A stretch of 64,000 bases of DNA from Dermatophagoides farinae (lineage: Eukaryota; Arthropoda; Arachnida; Sarcoptiformes; Pyroglyphidae), in NCBI RefSeq assembly GCF_024713945.1, contig NC_134683.1, positions 3,163,501-3,227,500 of the forward strand, given 5' to 3'. This document shows positions 28,211 to 40,800 of the stretch, in pieces. The first letter of the stretch is position 1; each line of letters begins with the position of its first letter. Made by a program: the position numbers and the translations under genes. The notes beneath the pieces are model-generated. The model was not told where the DNA came from. It saw nothing but the letters and a program-made list of their open reading frames with translations, and ran no database searches.

Positions 28211-29668
28211 ATGCCACCGAAAAAAGATCAAAAAGATTCAAATGATGTGGTTCTATTGTTGGGTCGTATGGCAACCAATCTTAAAGTTGGCATTGTTGGC
28301 GTTCCAAATGTTGGTAAATCAACATTCTTCAATGTTCTCACCAAAAGTCAAGCGGCAGCTGAGAATTTCCCCTTCTGTACTATTGATCCAAATGAAAATA
28401 AGTATCACTTTTTTTGATTCATTTTCGATCATATATTTCTACTTGTTTTATTTTTTGTTTTCCTTTTACGTCGAGTTCCAGTCCCGGATGAACGATTCGA
28501 TTTTCTTTGTGAATATCACAAACCAGCCAGGTATGATGTAAAATTTATAAATGTCAATATTTCTAATTTCCCATTTCATTCACAGTAAAGTTCCAGCGTT
28601 TTTAAACGTAGTGGACATTGCTGGCCTAGTGAAAGGAGCTAGCGAAGGACAAGGCCTAGGCAATGCTTTTCTATCACACATTAAAGCTTGTGATGCCATA
28701 TTTCATCTTTGTCGTGCATTCGAAGATGATGATGTTACCCATGTAGAAGGTGATGTTAATCCAGTACGAGATATCGAAATCATTAATGAAGAATTACGGC
28801 TCAAAGATGAAGAACTATTGAATTCGGTGATTGAAAAACTTCGTCGATTTGTTGAACGTGGTGATAAAAAAGACAAAGCTGAATATGTAAGATGAATAGA
28901 TTATCATAATATAGATTTATATTAATATTAATAATTTCGAAAAAAACCAATAGGACATTTTAATGAAAATTAAACAATTTTTGGTCGATCAAAAAAGACA
29001 TATTCGTTTTGGTGATTGGAATGCGAATGAGATTGAAATTCTCAATAAATATCTATTCATAACATCGAAACCAATGATCTATTTGGTCAATTTATCGGAA
29101 AAAGATTACATACGTAAAAAGAATAAATGGCTTATTAAGATTAAAGAATGGATCGATGAACATGATTCACATGCAGTATTGATACCATTTAGTGGCCTGT
29201 TTGAAAATAAATTGTTGGAACTAAGTGAAGATGAACGAAAATCATTTTGTGAATTGAATAAATGTCAAAGGTAAGCCGCCATCGTTTTCCATTCCTAATA
29301 AGTTTAATCTAATTCTGATATTTGAAAATTAATTATTTAGTGCATTGAACAAAATTATCGTCACCGGTTATAAGGCATTGCAATTGATTTATTTTTTTAC
29401 TGCCGGTAAAGATGAAGTGAAAGCATGGACTATACAAAAAGGAACAAAAGCACCACAAGCAGCTGGCCGTATACATACTGATTTTGAAAAAGGTTTCATT
29501 ATGGCTGAAGTGATGAAATTCGATGATTTCAAAGAGCATGGTAGTGAATCTGCAGTGAAAGCTGCTGGAAAATATCGACAACAAGGCCGTAATTATGTTG
29601 TTGAAGATGGTGATATCATTCTGTTTAAGTTCAATGCTGGTGCTGGTCTTACATCGAAGAAAAAATGA
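28211..29668 (+). CDS. OLA1: Obg-like ATPase 1 (OLA1/YchF family)
   Basis: Cytosolic P-loop ATPase of the TRAFAC class linked to translation and stress responses. Five exons: 28211-28401, 28474-28530, 28586-28886, 28954-29270, 29341-29668. Together they encode 397 residues, against 396 for human OLA1. Visible motifs are the start MPPKKDQKD, the Walker [10 protein letters not shown], the G3 motif DIAGL and the G4 variant NLSE instead of NKxD, the feature that switches YchF proteins from GTP to ATP. A C-terminal TGS domain follows ([42 protein letters not shown]). The ATG at 28211 is chosen by family N-terminus, although the frame is open further upstream. Introns 2-4 are GT-AG with correct phase. 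Intron 1 is odd: the phase and protein alignment that preserve the family sequence need an acceptor ending CG at 28472-28473, while the nearby AG sites shift the frame into a stop. A poly(A) signal cluster lies near 29744. The RTK gene converges from the right. Confidence 0.95.
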
Positions 29669-29924
29669 GCACTTTTTTCATCAAAAAAAAAAAAAATAAT
29701 GTTTTAATTTGATTGATCAAATTTTTTTTTTCTTATGAAAATTAATAAATAAAAATGCATGATTTGATTTGATTATTTAAAAATATATTTACAACAATTT
29801 ATAAAAAAAAGAAAACAGAAAAAAAAATAAAATAAAAATCGGGAACTATATTAAGTATATATAACCATGCCATTTATGAATGTGTTCATTAATCAACAAG
29901 GAATGTGTGTATGTGTGTGTGTGA

Positions 29925-32900
29925 TCACAATTTTTCACCAGAATTTCCATTATTACAACCCGGTGGTTTCAATAGATTATAATAACAATGATCAGGAAAT
30001 CTATCCAATTCAACATATTCATCATCACTACCGAATAGATTATCTAATAGACATACTAATTCACTGAATGATGGTCGATGATGTGGATTACGATCCCAAC
30101 AATAGTACATTATATTATACATTTCACGTTTACAATGTTCAGGTTTTTCCAATCGATAACCTTCACTAACTTTTTTAATTACTTCGGATGCAGTCCAACC
30201 AGGATATGGTGTACATCCTAATGTTACAATTTCCCACATTAGAATACCAAAACTCCATACATCACTTTTGGTTGTAAAAATGAAATCTTTCAATGATTCG
30301 ATTGCCATCCATCGAATTGGTAAACGACCCTATCATATAAAGAGACAGAAATGAATGTAGGTCAACATCATTTAGAAATCATTTCTGTTAATGACTTACC
30401 TCAGATTTACGTTCATAGATTTCCTGATTATATTTGGCTAGACCGAAATCGGCAATTTTACATATTTTATTATGACCAACAAGAATGTTTCGTGCGGCGA
30501 GATCACGATGTATAATCTATATGAATGAAAATTATGGATGAAAAAAATGACAATCCGTATGGACTTGATCAATTCAAAACTTACGCCTTTGGAAGATAGA
30601 TATTCCATTCCTTTGGCAATCTGATATGCAAATGAAATCAGATCATGTGATTCAAGTTTTTCATGTGGTTGTTTACTACCATAGGCAATATCTTCACGAC
30701 TATCGGCCAAATATTTTTGCAATTTACCATATGGTACATATTCCATTATCAAATAGACTGGATCACGTTCCGTACAACAAGCAATCAATGTGACAACATT
30801 TGGATGTGGATCAAGTATTTTCATCACTTGCAATTCATCAAGTAGATCACGTTTTTCTTTTTCACCAGCATTTTCTTTCAATGTTTTTACGGCTACAATT
30901 TGTGTTTGTGTTGCTGCAGTTTGATTACCATTGAATGCTTCACATTTCCAAACTTGACCAAAACAACCTTGACCAAGAATGTGCATGAATCGTAGATGAT
31001 GTCTAGGAAATTCCCATTGATTTGAAATTCTAGAAATACCCATACCGCTATCGGCACTTGTTTCATGGAATTGACGTCCACTATTTTTGAATAATGAAAC
31101 ATCGAAATCGCCGGTAAAAGAACTGGTAGTTGTTTCGATACTTTCGGATTTATTATTGTTGATAATTTTATGTGAAAATGTTTTTATTGCATTACGACTG
31201 GGCATACTACGTTTATGTATCCAACACCAGAATATTAGACATAAGGTCGGTACGAATATACTGACAAGAATGTATGGTCCTATTGGCCACAGAATATCGG
31301 TAAGTAATGAAGAATGTCTATGTGGCTTATCTTCCGTAGGCATCTGTTCATAATGATCATCACGATGATCTACTACATCTGGTTTAACAGTTATTGATTG
31401 TTGATTTTTAGTTTCATTTTTTGCTCGATTATTGAATGTATTCAATTTGGTTATTGGTGGCCTTTGTTTTCGTTGTGGTCTCAACGTTTCCAATGGAACA
31501 TCTTTAGGTGTGGGTGGATGATAAGGTCTTGTTTCAGTTTTGTTCATAAGAATATTATTTGTATTGAAAATCTGTGATGGTGGCAAATGAATATCGGGAA
31601 AATGAACAATTTGACCTTTGTCAGTGGCTTTAGATACACTGATTACAGCTTCAATTTTGGCCTATCAAAAACAAAAAAAAAACAAAAAAAAAAATTCAAA
31701 TGAATTTTTTTCTCAAGAAAAAAAAACAACTTACAGTCTGATGGCCATCATTGGCTTTGATGTACATGTTGAGAAAATTTCCACCCTGATTCAAATGGTT
31801 AAAAAAAAATTAAAAATTAGAACAAAACACAATAGCTAATAATATTGAGGTTGGAGACATTAGCATTATTTATTATTTGTGATTGACTCTCTAACTGAGA
31901 AAGGGAGTCATTCGAAAAAAGAACGGAAAAATAAGTTCAACGATAAAAAAAATTCAGGTCAAATCACGATGATTCGACAAGGAAGCGAGAAAAAAAACAA
32001 AAAATCCATTTTGATAAAAAAAAAGAGGTGATATTCTATAAAAGCTTTTTTCCAGACTTGTTGTTGTTGTTGTTGTTGTTTAACCCTTATCATCATCATC
32101 ATTGATTATTATTTACACCATCATCGCTACCACCCTTCGCCTCTTTTATCGCAATCAGGTATGATTATTATTATTATGATTACCTATGTTTGTTATATAT
32201 GAAAATAAATTAGGTTACACCTTTTCTTGTTTTTTTTTCTTTTGATCAATTTTTCGGTATATACCAGATGCGTCAATGATGATGATGACCAAACATCAAC
32301 CGCAATTGAATCACGATTTGATTTTGATTAAAGCTAGATTGGCAACCCATCTATATAGCTTATCTATTATATGGCCTCAATTCATTTTATGTATATTTGA
32401 ATTGAAATCGAAATTCTATTTTTAGTTTGCAATTACACACACACATATATATCGTCATTTGATTCGATGGCCATATCATCAAGAAGATGATCATATAAAT
32501 ACATACAACAGAAAAAAGAGTTTGAAGAGAAAGCTATATTAATGATCATCATTATTCAAGAGAGAAAAAAAAATAAAGATTCGGGATATAATGGGAGACA
32601 TATTTGCCAATCTGGTTGGTGATGAAAAAAAAAAATTAAGTAGGTCTCTCTCAACTTGTTTTTTTTCTATTCATTTAACGTTTTTTTTTCAAATTCAAGA
32701 CCTCTAACTAAGTATGAAAAAAAAGCAGTCGTCTGTTTGTCTTTGCTATTACCAATCATCAAAATTTACAGGATGATTTTCCCAGAAGAAAAAAAAAGTT
32801 ATTTTTGTCACAAGTTCTGGAAACCTAGTTATAATATGACGATCATGGTGGTTAAGCTATCAACCACCATCGGCATATTATGATATCTGAATAAATTGGT

Positions 32901-34118
32901 AGAACAAGGATGAAATGGACTTGGCTTAAATTTATCGTCAATTCGATGATAAGGAAATTTCCAACAACAACAACAAAAAATTAGAATGGTTAGAAAAACA
33001 GAAAATCTTTGATCTGTAACAGATTGTAAATATCAAGTTCAAGTTGTTATATAAACGACGAAACAGATAGTGAACATAACGTAAATCTTAATGAAAAAAA
33101 AACCAATTGGATAATGGGAAAAAAATTAATCTGATAATATCGAACCGATTTCACACACACACACACACACTCATGCAAGCAAACATATCGATATAATCGA
33201 TAATCAAAAAAAAAAAAAAAAGATTTTTCTTACCTGACCAGCTAATGATTCCCGTACAAAAATCTGTCCAGTTTTTTCATCGATACGAAAATATTTTGAT
33301 CCATCATTCCAATGTGCCGGATCAATACCATAGGTGATTATATCTTTTTCCTTATCGATCGTACGTACCATCGTTACCATTTGACCTATGTTGGCGATAA
33401 AAATAGAGATTAGAAGGATTCATATTTATATAATAAATCAATCAATCATACATACCGACAGGTGTATTTTCGGACACGAATATTTCTCGTTTAAAATCAA
33501 ATACTGGTGGACTATTGAATGCTATATATATGTAGTGTATTCAAGAAAAAAAAATGAAAAACCAATTGAAAACATTTGCAAAAGAAAAAAAAATTCTCAG
33601 ATTTCAAACTAGGGTTAACATTTCGACATTTTGACATATTACGATCGATTGCAACAAAACAAAAAAATTTCACATTCGCTTCGGGCAATACAAAATAAAA
33701 TCAAATGGCAAATGTTTTTTTTTTTCATATGTCTGTTTTCCCCTCTATTCATTTCGATCATTGACACCAAGAATGGATTTTTATATTTACCTGAAACAAT
33801 CAATGGTAATGATGATAAACATGCGATTATAATACAGATGATGATACTGATGATTCTGGTAGTAATATAATCAAACCTTGTTATTGTTGTTAATGATGAT
33901 TGAAAATAACTTTTTGATAATAATGTGGTGGCGTCGGTGGTGTTGATGGTGTTGTTGGTCTTATTTGACCATTTAATGAATTTATTTGATAATTTTCGTT
34001 TCATTTTCATCTTTGTTGTTTTCTGTATAATGATCATTTCATCATCATGATCATGATCATGATCATCAGCATTATGATGGCCACAACGTTCCATAAGTAC
34101 AACAGATGATGAATACAT
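29925..34118 (-). CDS. Cad96Ca: Cadherin-domain receptor tyrosine kinase (Cad96Ca/Stitcher-like)
   Basis: Single-pass receptor tyrosine kinase with one extracellular cadherin repeat, the layout of Drosophila Cad96Ca (Stitcher), which acts in epidermal wound repair. Exons in transcript order: 34118-33791, 33521-33456, 33385-33234, 31785-31735, 31661-30585, 30516-30400, 30329-29925. All junctions are GT-AG and in phase, giving 731 residues. A hydrophobic segment near residues 88-108 is probably the signal sequence. The cadherin repeat spans about 112-205, with [25 protein letters not shown] and IKANDG. A Pro/Lys-rich juxtamembrane stalk leads to a TM helix at about 321-344. The kinase has the Gly loop GQGCFGQV (about 429-435), VAVK (Lys about 457), HRDLAARN (about 560), DFGLA (about 580) and WMAIESL, the same APE-loop form as in RET. 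The 85-residue stretch before the hydrophobic segment is unusually long, so translation may start at a later Met. It converges with OLA1 (256 bp apart) and diverges from the MAGUK gene. Confidence 0.88.
31786..33233. other. Large intron within the cadherin-kinase gene
   Basis: A 1.45-kb intron between the two exons encoding the middle of the cadherin repeat, much longer than the other introns of this gene. It holds A/T runs, GTT repeats (about 32060-32080) and a CA tract (about 33152-33172). I see no additional exon in it. Confidence 0.75.
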
Positions 34119-35858
34119 GAATAATTATTTTGTTGTTGTTGTTGTTGTTGTTTTGTTGTTTTGTGTTAAATTATGTTAATCAAATGTTGATGAAATTTTC
34201 AAATGATGAATTTAAATTAATAAATCATAGATGACAGGCCATAGAATTTAATCATTCACATTTTTGATTGAAAACATTTGTCAATGAAGATTGTTTTTGG
34301 TTTATTTTCGGCCCGAAAAAAAATTGAGATCCGGGTATCATGTATACACACACACACGCACATACACGGACGAAAGCGAAAATTTTTGTTTTTTTGTTTC
34401 AATGTTCAAATCAAACTATTTCGAGAATGATGCTGCTTGAGGCTTGTTGTTGTTGGTGTTGTTCGATTCATTGAGTGGCCATTACATTGTTATTATTATA
34501 GAGAAAGGTATTCGACCACCACCATCATCATCATCGAATGTTCGGTTTATTCGGGTTTTGCCCATAGTTGTTTTTTTTTCAAACGATGAGCTACTTTGTG
34601 GACCATTCTATCTAAATAAAATGTACAGCCACAAATAATTTCGGTTCTACAAGTCATTGATCGATAAAAGTAAAGCAAAGAGAGACATTAGACGAGAGAG
34701 AGAGAAAGAAATCTTTGATGATCAACAACAGCAAAAATACTATACTATAGCAAGTTTAAGAGTCAATCAAAGTTGTTGGACGACTGTAAAATGAGAAAAA
34801 AAAGAAAGAAATATTTACCTGAGATAGTCTAAGATGATTGGAGTAATTTTTTTTTCTCGTTTCAGACATTGGTTACATTCTCCAATGTCTTTGTTTTGAT
34901 GATGATGATGATAGTGGTGGTGGTGGTGGTGGTGGTGGTGGTGGCCATCGAAGCGACTAAAAGAGGCCAATCATTTTTTTTTTTTTTTTGAAAGAATAGC
35001 CAGTCTTTCTTTTTTTTTCTAAATTTCATTTCACGTTCTCTTTTCGACCATTCACATTTGAGACTATCTCATTGAAAGAATGAAGTCAAACGAAAAAAAA
35101 ATCTTCATCATTCAAGTTCATTTGATTTTAGCTCAATTTTTTTTCTTTGCTTCGTCTTTTTTTCTTTATAACAAGGTCGACAATCATTTTTTTTCTTCTA
35201 CAGTGCAGTTTTAGCATTCTCTTCTTCTATTTCTATTTTTTCAAATGTGGACATTTATTGCTGAAAAAATATTGTTTTTTGTTTCTCTTTTCACAAATAA
35301 CAATAGCAATGGTCAATTAAAATATTCATCACACACAATGGACCTGGAAAATTATTATAATTTTGGGAAAAAAAATTCTGAAAAACCAGAAAAAAATTAT
35401 TATTATTATTATTGTTTATAATGATCATGAGAAAATTGTTTTTATTTTTTTTTTTGGCCATACCTTTAGGCTTGAATTGTAATCGATTCATCGATCGATA
35501 TTAACATCGAACACAGGAAAAAGAAAATGACGTATTATATGAACAGTTTATTAATTCATGAATCACATGATTTTGATTTGAATTTGTATAATAGAATCGC
35601 CAGTTCAAACAAATAATTCATGGAACACTGTATGCGTGATGGCAAGTACTCTATTTCTATACGAGAATATATTCCAAATGTTCCAAATGGAACGCTCGGA
35701 CATGAGCAGAATGTTCTCTGAATGCAATTGTGTTTATGTTTGTATTTATATGTCTGCGTTGATGATGATGATCAACATCTCCATCTCAATTATATTGGAC
35801 CAAAAAATTTTTTTTTCATTGTCAATCATCATGTGATTTAAAAACGTAATCACGTACA
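34119..35858. promoter_or_regulatory. Divergent spacer between cadherin-kinase and MAGUK genes
   Basis: 1.74 kb separating two genes transcribed away from each other, so it should contain both promoters and 5' UTRs. It holds microsatellites including a (GTG)n tract at about 34914-34943 and an ATT tract near 35398-35412. I recognise no TATA-like element I would commit to. Confidence 0.5.
34914..34943. repeat. (GTG)n trinucleotide repeat
   Basis: About ten GTG/TGG units in the divergent spacer between two genes, preceded by four GAT units. G-rich on the plus strand. Confidence 0.9.
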
Positions 35859-37739
35859 ATGAATATGGACGATAACCAATCATCACCACCACCACTGCTA
35901 TTGTCATCATCAAAACAATCGTCAAAATTATCGGTATCAACATCGTCATCATCATCATCATCATCATTGATACCGATCAATACATTAATTGAACAAATTC
36001 TCGTATCATTACGACAAGAATGGATTTCCGAATGTGATCAATTGTGCCAATTATTACAACGGCCACATCTGCTTGCTCTCATGCAAGTGGTCGATTGTGT
36101 TGCCCGTCAAATATTTGATGTTGAAATATTTGCCAATCTTGAAATGATTCTCGATAACACCAGTAAAAGTAATTTAAAAATTATTGAAAATCTTGAAAAC
36201 TATGACACTGCCAAATTGGAAACATTTCTCGATATTACCTCTGCCAAAACCATGAAACTAAAAATGCCCACTGCCACAACCACATTGGTATATTCAACGC
36301 CAAGAAAAAAACGTCGACCTTGTCAAAAAATCATACAAGTCATCAAAAGTGATGAACCATTGGGTGTAACAGTTCGATTTGATGAACGAACTGGTGACAT
36401 TATTCTTGCAAGAATATTGGTCGGCGGAGCAGCCTATCGAAGTGGTCTCGTACAAGTTGGTGATCATATTCTCGAAGTGAATGGAATTCCTTTACGTGGC
36501 CGTTCACATTTAGATGTGATAAACATATTGCAACGTGAATCAATGAAAACGATTATAACGTTAAAAATTGTTGTCATGAACTGGCAACCATCATTCGATT
36601 CTACCGCTAATAGTCAGGCTTTAAAATCCTATCTGGTAAAAGCATGTTTCGATTACAAACCAGAACAAGATCCACAGATTCCTTGTCCATCCATAGGATT
36701 GGCATTCGATAAAGGTAGCATCCTGAATGTTTTGAATAAAGACGATGCCAATTGGTGGCAAGCAAGTAAACAGATTGAATTATCAAGTAAATCACGAATG
36801 GAAATATTTCAAATAGCCGGTCTGATTCCTTCAAAAAGATTACAAGAACGACGAATCGTTGCCATTCGTGACATTAAAAGTCAACTTGATCGTGAACGTT
36901 ATATACATATTCTTGGTGGATTATTGCCACTTCCATTTCGTAAGAATAAATGGTGTGCACAGAAAATCAAAAAAATCATGTATGATTTAAGTGATTGTAT
37001 CCGCTATGATCGTGAAGAGATCAGTACATATGAACCAGTGGCCAGATATTTTCCACGTTCAGATCATTGTCGTCCTATTGTTTTGGTTGGTCCTTCTGGT
37101 GTTGGATGTTCATTACTGATTAGCTTATTATGTCAACAAAATCCTAATCGATATCGTGAACCATTAGCTCATACAACACGTTATAAACGATTTCAGGAAA
37201 ATGATTCTATCGATTATTATTTTGTCAATGAAGATTGGATGGAACATGAAATACAAACAGGTAATTTTGTTTGTTATTCAAAATATCGTGGCAATTATTA
37301 TGGTCTACATCGAGATACAATCAAACAGATTGTCGATGCTGGTGCTGTTTGCATATTCAAAATGGATGCTCAATTTTTACGACTAGTTCATACAGCTGAA
37401 TTCAAACCATACATTATATTCATACAGCCACCATATGACCTGGATCGATTGATTGAAACAAGAAGCCGTAATTATTATGATCATTCAGATTCTGTTAGTA
37501 GTCAATATAGTCAACGAAAATCTAAACAACGATTTGCATATGAAATGCATCTAATGATATATGAATCACATAAATTACAAATATTGTATGGCCATAAATT
37601 TGATACCACATTGATCAATGATGATCTCAAGGAAACATTTAATCTACTGCTTGATACAGTACGAATGGTTGAAATGAAACCAACATGGATACCTATTGCA
37701 TGGATTCAGCAACAGAATAAATCATTATGTCGAATTTAA
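35859..37739 (+). CDS. MPP7-like membrane-associated guanylate kinase (MAGUK), intronless
   Basis: Scaffold of the p55/MPP family that organises junction and polarity complexes under the plasma membrane. One uninterrupted exon of 626 residues. N-terminal Ser-rich tail, an L27-like helical domain (about 40-100), a PDZ domain (about 157-240, with the loop EPLGVTV and later GGAAYRSGLVQVGD), an SH3 domain (about 257-330, with WWQA and GLIPSKRLQERR), a Lys-rich hook region (about 365-385) and a guanylate-kinase-like domain (about 403-600, starting RPIVLVGPSGVG, with EFKPYIIFIQPP and YGHKFDTTLINDDL). The last motifs and the ending WIPIAW resemble MPP7 (fly metro) most. The GK P-loop lacks the canonical Lys/Arg-Ser/Thr pair after GVG, as expected for a non-catalytic MAGUK GK domain. 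Two Mets (35859, 35865) are possible starts. A 626-residue gene with no intron is unusual beside its multi-exon neighbours. MPP3 or MPP5 affinity cannot be excluded by eye. An AATAAA lies at 37849. Confidence 0.9.
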   Translation: MNMDDNQSSPPPLLLSSSKQSSKLSVSTSSSSSSSSLIPINTLIEQILVSLRQEWISECDQLCQLLQRPHLLALMQVVDCVARQIFDVEIFANLEMILDNTSKSNLKIIENLENYDTAKLETFLDITSAKTMKLKMPTATTTLVYSTPRKKRRPCQKIIQVIKSDEPLGVTVRFDERTGDIILARILVGGAAYRSGLVQVGDHILEVNGIPLRGRSHLDVINILQRESMKTIITLKIVVMNWQPSFDSTANSQALKSYLVKACFDYKPEQDPQIPCPSIGLAFDKGSILNVLNKDDANWWQASKQIELSSKSRMEIFQIAGLIPSKRLQERRIVAIRDIKSQLDRERYIHILGGLLPLPFRKNKWCAQKIKKIMYDLSDCIRYDREEISTYEPVARYFPRSDHCRPIVLVGPSGVGCSLLISLLCQQNPNRYREPLAHTTRYKRFQENDSIDYYFVNEDWMEHEIQTGNFVCYSKYRGNYYGLHRDTIKQIVDAGAVCIFKMDAQFLRLVHTAEFKPYIIFIQPPYDLDRLIETRSRNYYDHSDSVSSQYSQRKSKQRFAYEMHLMIYESHKLQILYGHKFDTTLINDDLKETFNLLLDTVRMVEMKPTWIPIAWIQQQNKSLCRI

Positions 37740-37805
37740 ACGTACGCACGCACACACACACACAAACACAGACAAATAATGAAAATTTAATGTAAAAAAA
37801 ATGAA

Positions 37806-37854
37806 TTTATTAATTTTTTTTAAATGGCAACAAAAACAACAACAAAAAAATAAA
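37806..37854. terminator. Overlapping opposed poly(A) signals of MAGUK and VPS8
   Basis: Between the two stop codons (37739 and 37871) there is AATAAA on the plus strand at 37849-37854 and its reverse complement TTTATT at 37806-37811, serving the minus strand. Cleavage 10-30 bases beyond each signal would make the two 3' UTRs overlap by tens of bases, and the MAGUK transcript would reach the VPS8 stop codon. Confidence 0.5.
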
Positions 37855-37870
37855 TGAATAATAATAATTT

Positions 37871-40800
37871 TTATTTAAATGGTGATAATATTGTTCTTGA
37901 ATTATTCGATTTAGATGGTGATGATCTATGATGTTGTCTTTGTTTATGAATCATCAATGATTTTAATCGACCATGATGAATTTGATTTAAAATTCTCAAT
38001 TGAATATCATTAAATATTGGCTGATGATTATTTTGATTTTTCTGATGTTTGCTAAATGTTTTATCATAATTTCGACTAGTCTGTTGTTGTATTATATGAT
38101 GACAAAATGGACAATTATTAGTTTGATTGTTTGTGTATCGTTGTAAACATGTCCAATGAACAATATGATCACAATTATGGAATGTAACAAATTTTTCACC
38201 ATCATCAACATCATCATCATTATTATTATTTTCATTATCATCACATAATTCACAATGAATCATTGAACGACGAAATATTTTTGAACGAAATTTTAATCGT
38301 CGAAATTGTTCAATAAGTTGACGATGTTCAACCGACAGGATATTAGTTGTTAATTCTAATAGAATTTTTTCATAATTATAATTCTCCAATATACATAGAA
38401 GCATTTCACGAAAATCACATATTGTATCGGATTGTTTGAGAATTTTTTCCATAATTATATCTAAAAATAGAACCAAATTCAAATGAGTAAGCATTTCACT
38501 TATAAGTGTCTCGAATAATTGATTCAATATTTTGTTCAATTCAATTTGTCCAGCCATTTCACGACGTTTTGATGATGATGATGATGATGATTTTTGTTTC
38601 GCCGATATTTGTTGTTGTTGTTGTTGTTGACAACCAGACTTTATGAATATAAGATATTCAAGTAGCTTAAGCCAATACATTTCAGGTTTATCATGATCAT
38701 GATGACGATCACAAAATTCAAGAATTTTTTGAAAATTTTTCATTGCACATTCATTATCTTCGACATTAACTAAAAAGCGATCCATATGGACAATATCATC
38801 CAATGATTTTCGAAATTGATCGAATAAAACTTCAAATGATTTTACATATTGTTTCATCGATTCCAACAAGAATGCTTGGCCATCATATGATTGTGATTCA
38901 TGACAAATTTCCAACATTTTTATTTGATCATAATTTTTCAATAGTTGAAACATTGAAACAATTTTTTCAGGTTCAAATTGTAGACATAATTCAAGGAAAA
39001 TATCTTGATTTTTTCCATCATTACAAATCTGTTCCAATATTTTCGGTTTATTCACTACATTTGATTCATCATTATTGTTCTGATTAAATTCGACCATAAT
39101 TTGTCGAAGAAATTGATAATGACGATATGGATCACTTTCAAGTTGACAAATAATTATATTAAAAAGTCCATCACATTGTTCAACAAATTGATAAAAAAGT
39201 TGAGCAGATTTTCGATGATCTATTTGAATCAAAAAACAAAACTGTTCAAATACGGTATTTAGAAAATCACTTTTGTTCCAATTATCAGTGAATTGTTGTA
39301 AATTGAAAAATCTATCATCCTGAGTGATAATCAAATCGATAAAATTAAAAATTTCATCATGTTTACTGGAATCATCAACATGTATACGAAACAGATTAAT
39401 CCAATCACGACGATCACGATAGATTTGTTCACAAATTTTATACATTCGACTTGTTTGTGCTTTTTGTAGAAAATTCTCTGCATTTAGACGTTGATTCCAA
39501 GGACGATTCCGAAAAAGTTGAATAAGAATTTGTTGTCGTTCTTCGAAACGTTTATTCGAACTTGCCGCAAACAATGAATCAATCATTTGATTGAAATGAT
39601 CATCAATTATTTTGATCGAATCATGTGATGATGACTGCGTTGAAATACAGCATCGGCCAAGGAATATGAAAAATGAATTTCGATGATCATCATTGAAATC
39701 GGTTGTATTTTGTTCGACAATAAAGGCAAGCATTTTATCGATTACAATCTGTTTGAAATAACATAAATTTGAATGATGACTATCAAGATAATCGAATCCA
39801 ATCAAAAGTGTATTGAGAAATTCGATTGAATCATATCGAAATAGAACATCAATTATATCCAATCGATTATCATCATTTACGGCCATAAGACGTTGGAAAC
39901 AAGATTCCAAATGATCTTGTTGTTGCATTTCGGGCAAAGAACCTTTGTTTGGATAGTACGTACATGTAAGCATACAATTCAAATAGACGAGTAATTTGTT
40001 TCCAATGATTATGTCGGTTTTAGATAAAAGTTGTGATTTTGTTTGAATCGAATCTCGTAATAATTTAAGCAATTCATCAAAAGGTGTAAGAAAATCATTC
40101 ATAGCACAAGTGTAGATATAAATAAATGAATCGTACAGATGATATTGGCCATAGATTCGAATTATATGATCAATATCCAATGATTGAATGTCCAAATGAA
40201 CAATCAATGAATCCAATAGATTATACCATTCTTTACCAATTAAATAATCAATCATTTCATTGACAATTAACGGATTCAATGATGGTAATTGATCATCAAA
40301 AATATGTGATTCAAGTGATTCAATAAAAATTGATTTCATTTTCGGATTCAAATTGATTCGTTCGAATAGTTCAAATATAGCCATATGTCGTTGTTCGGAT
40401 TTCAAACAAACAATGTATTTGATCAGATTGGCAATAATTTCTCTGGTCAAATCTTCAGTTTGTTTCATATTTTTCGGTTCTAATGATTGAATATAACTTG
40501 TTAATGTCTGATTCATCATTTCAATGACTTGATCAATGACATTTTCGAAATCAGAATCTGGTCGATCTTTATACGATTCATATTGATCATACAGGAATTG
40601 TAATGCCTGATCATAATTTTGACTATCATTTATTAAATGATTAACTTTTTCTATCCAATTCCGTAAGGTTACGACAAAAATCGATTGAATTCCCAGTATA
40701 TAGAGTTGATTTTTCTTAGTACGTTTATTGGAATCTTCGTTCATAATTCGTAAACAAATGGAATTATTACATGCATGTTCACCTGCTTGAGCCATTGCTT

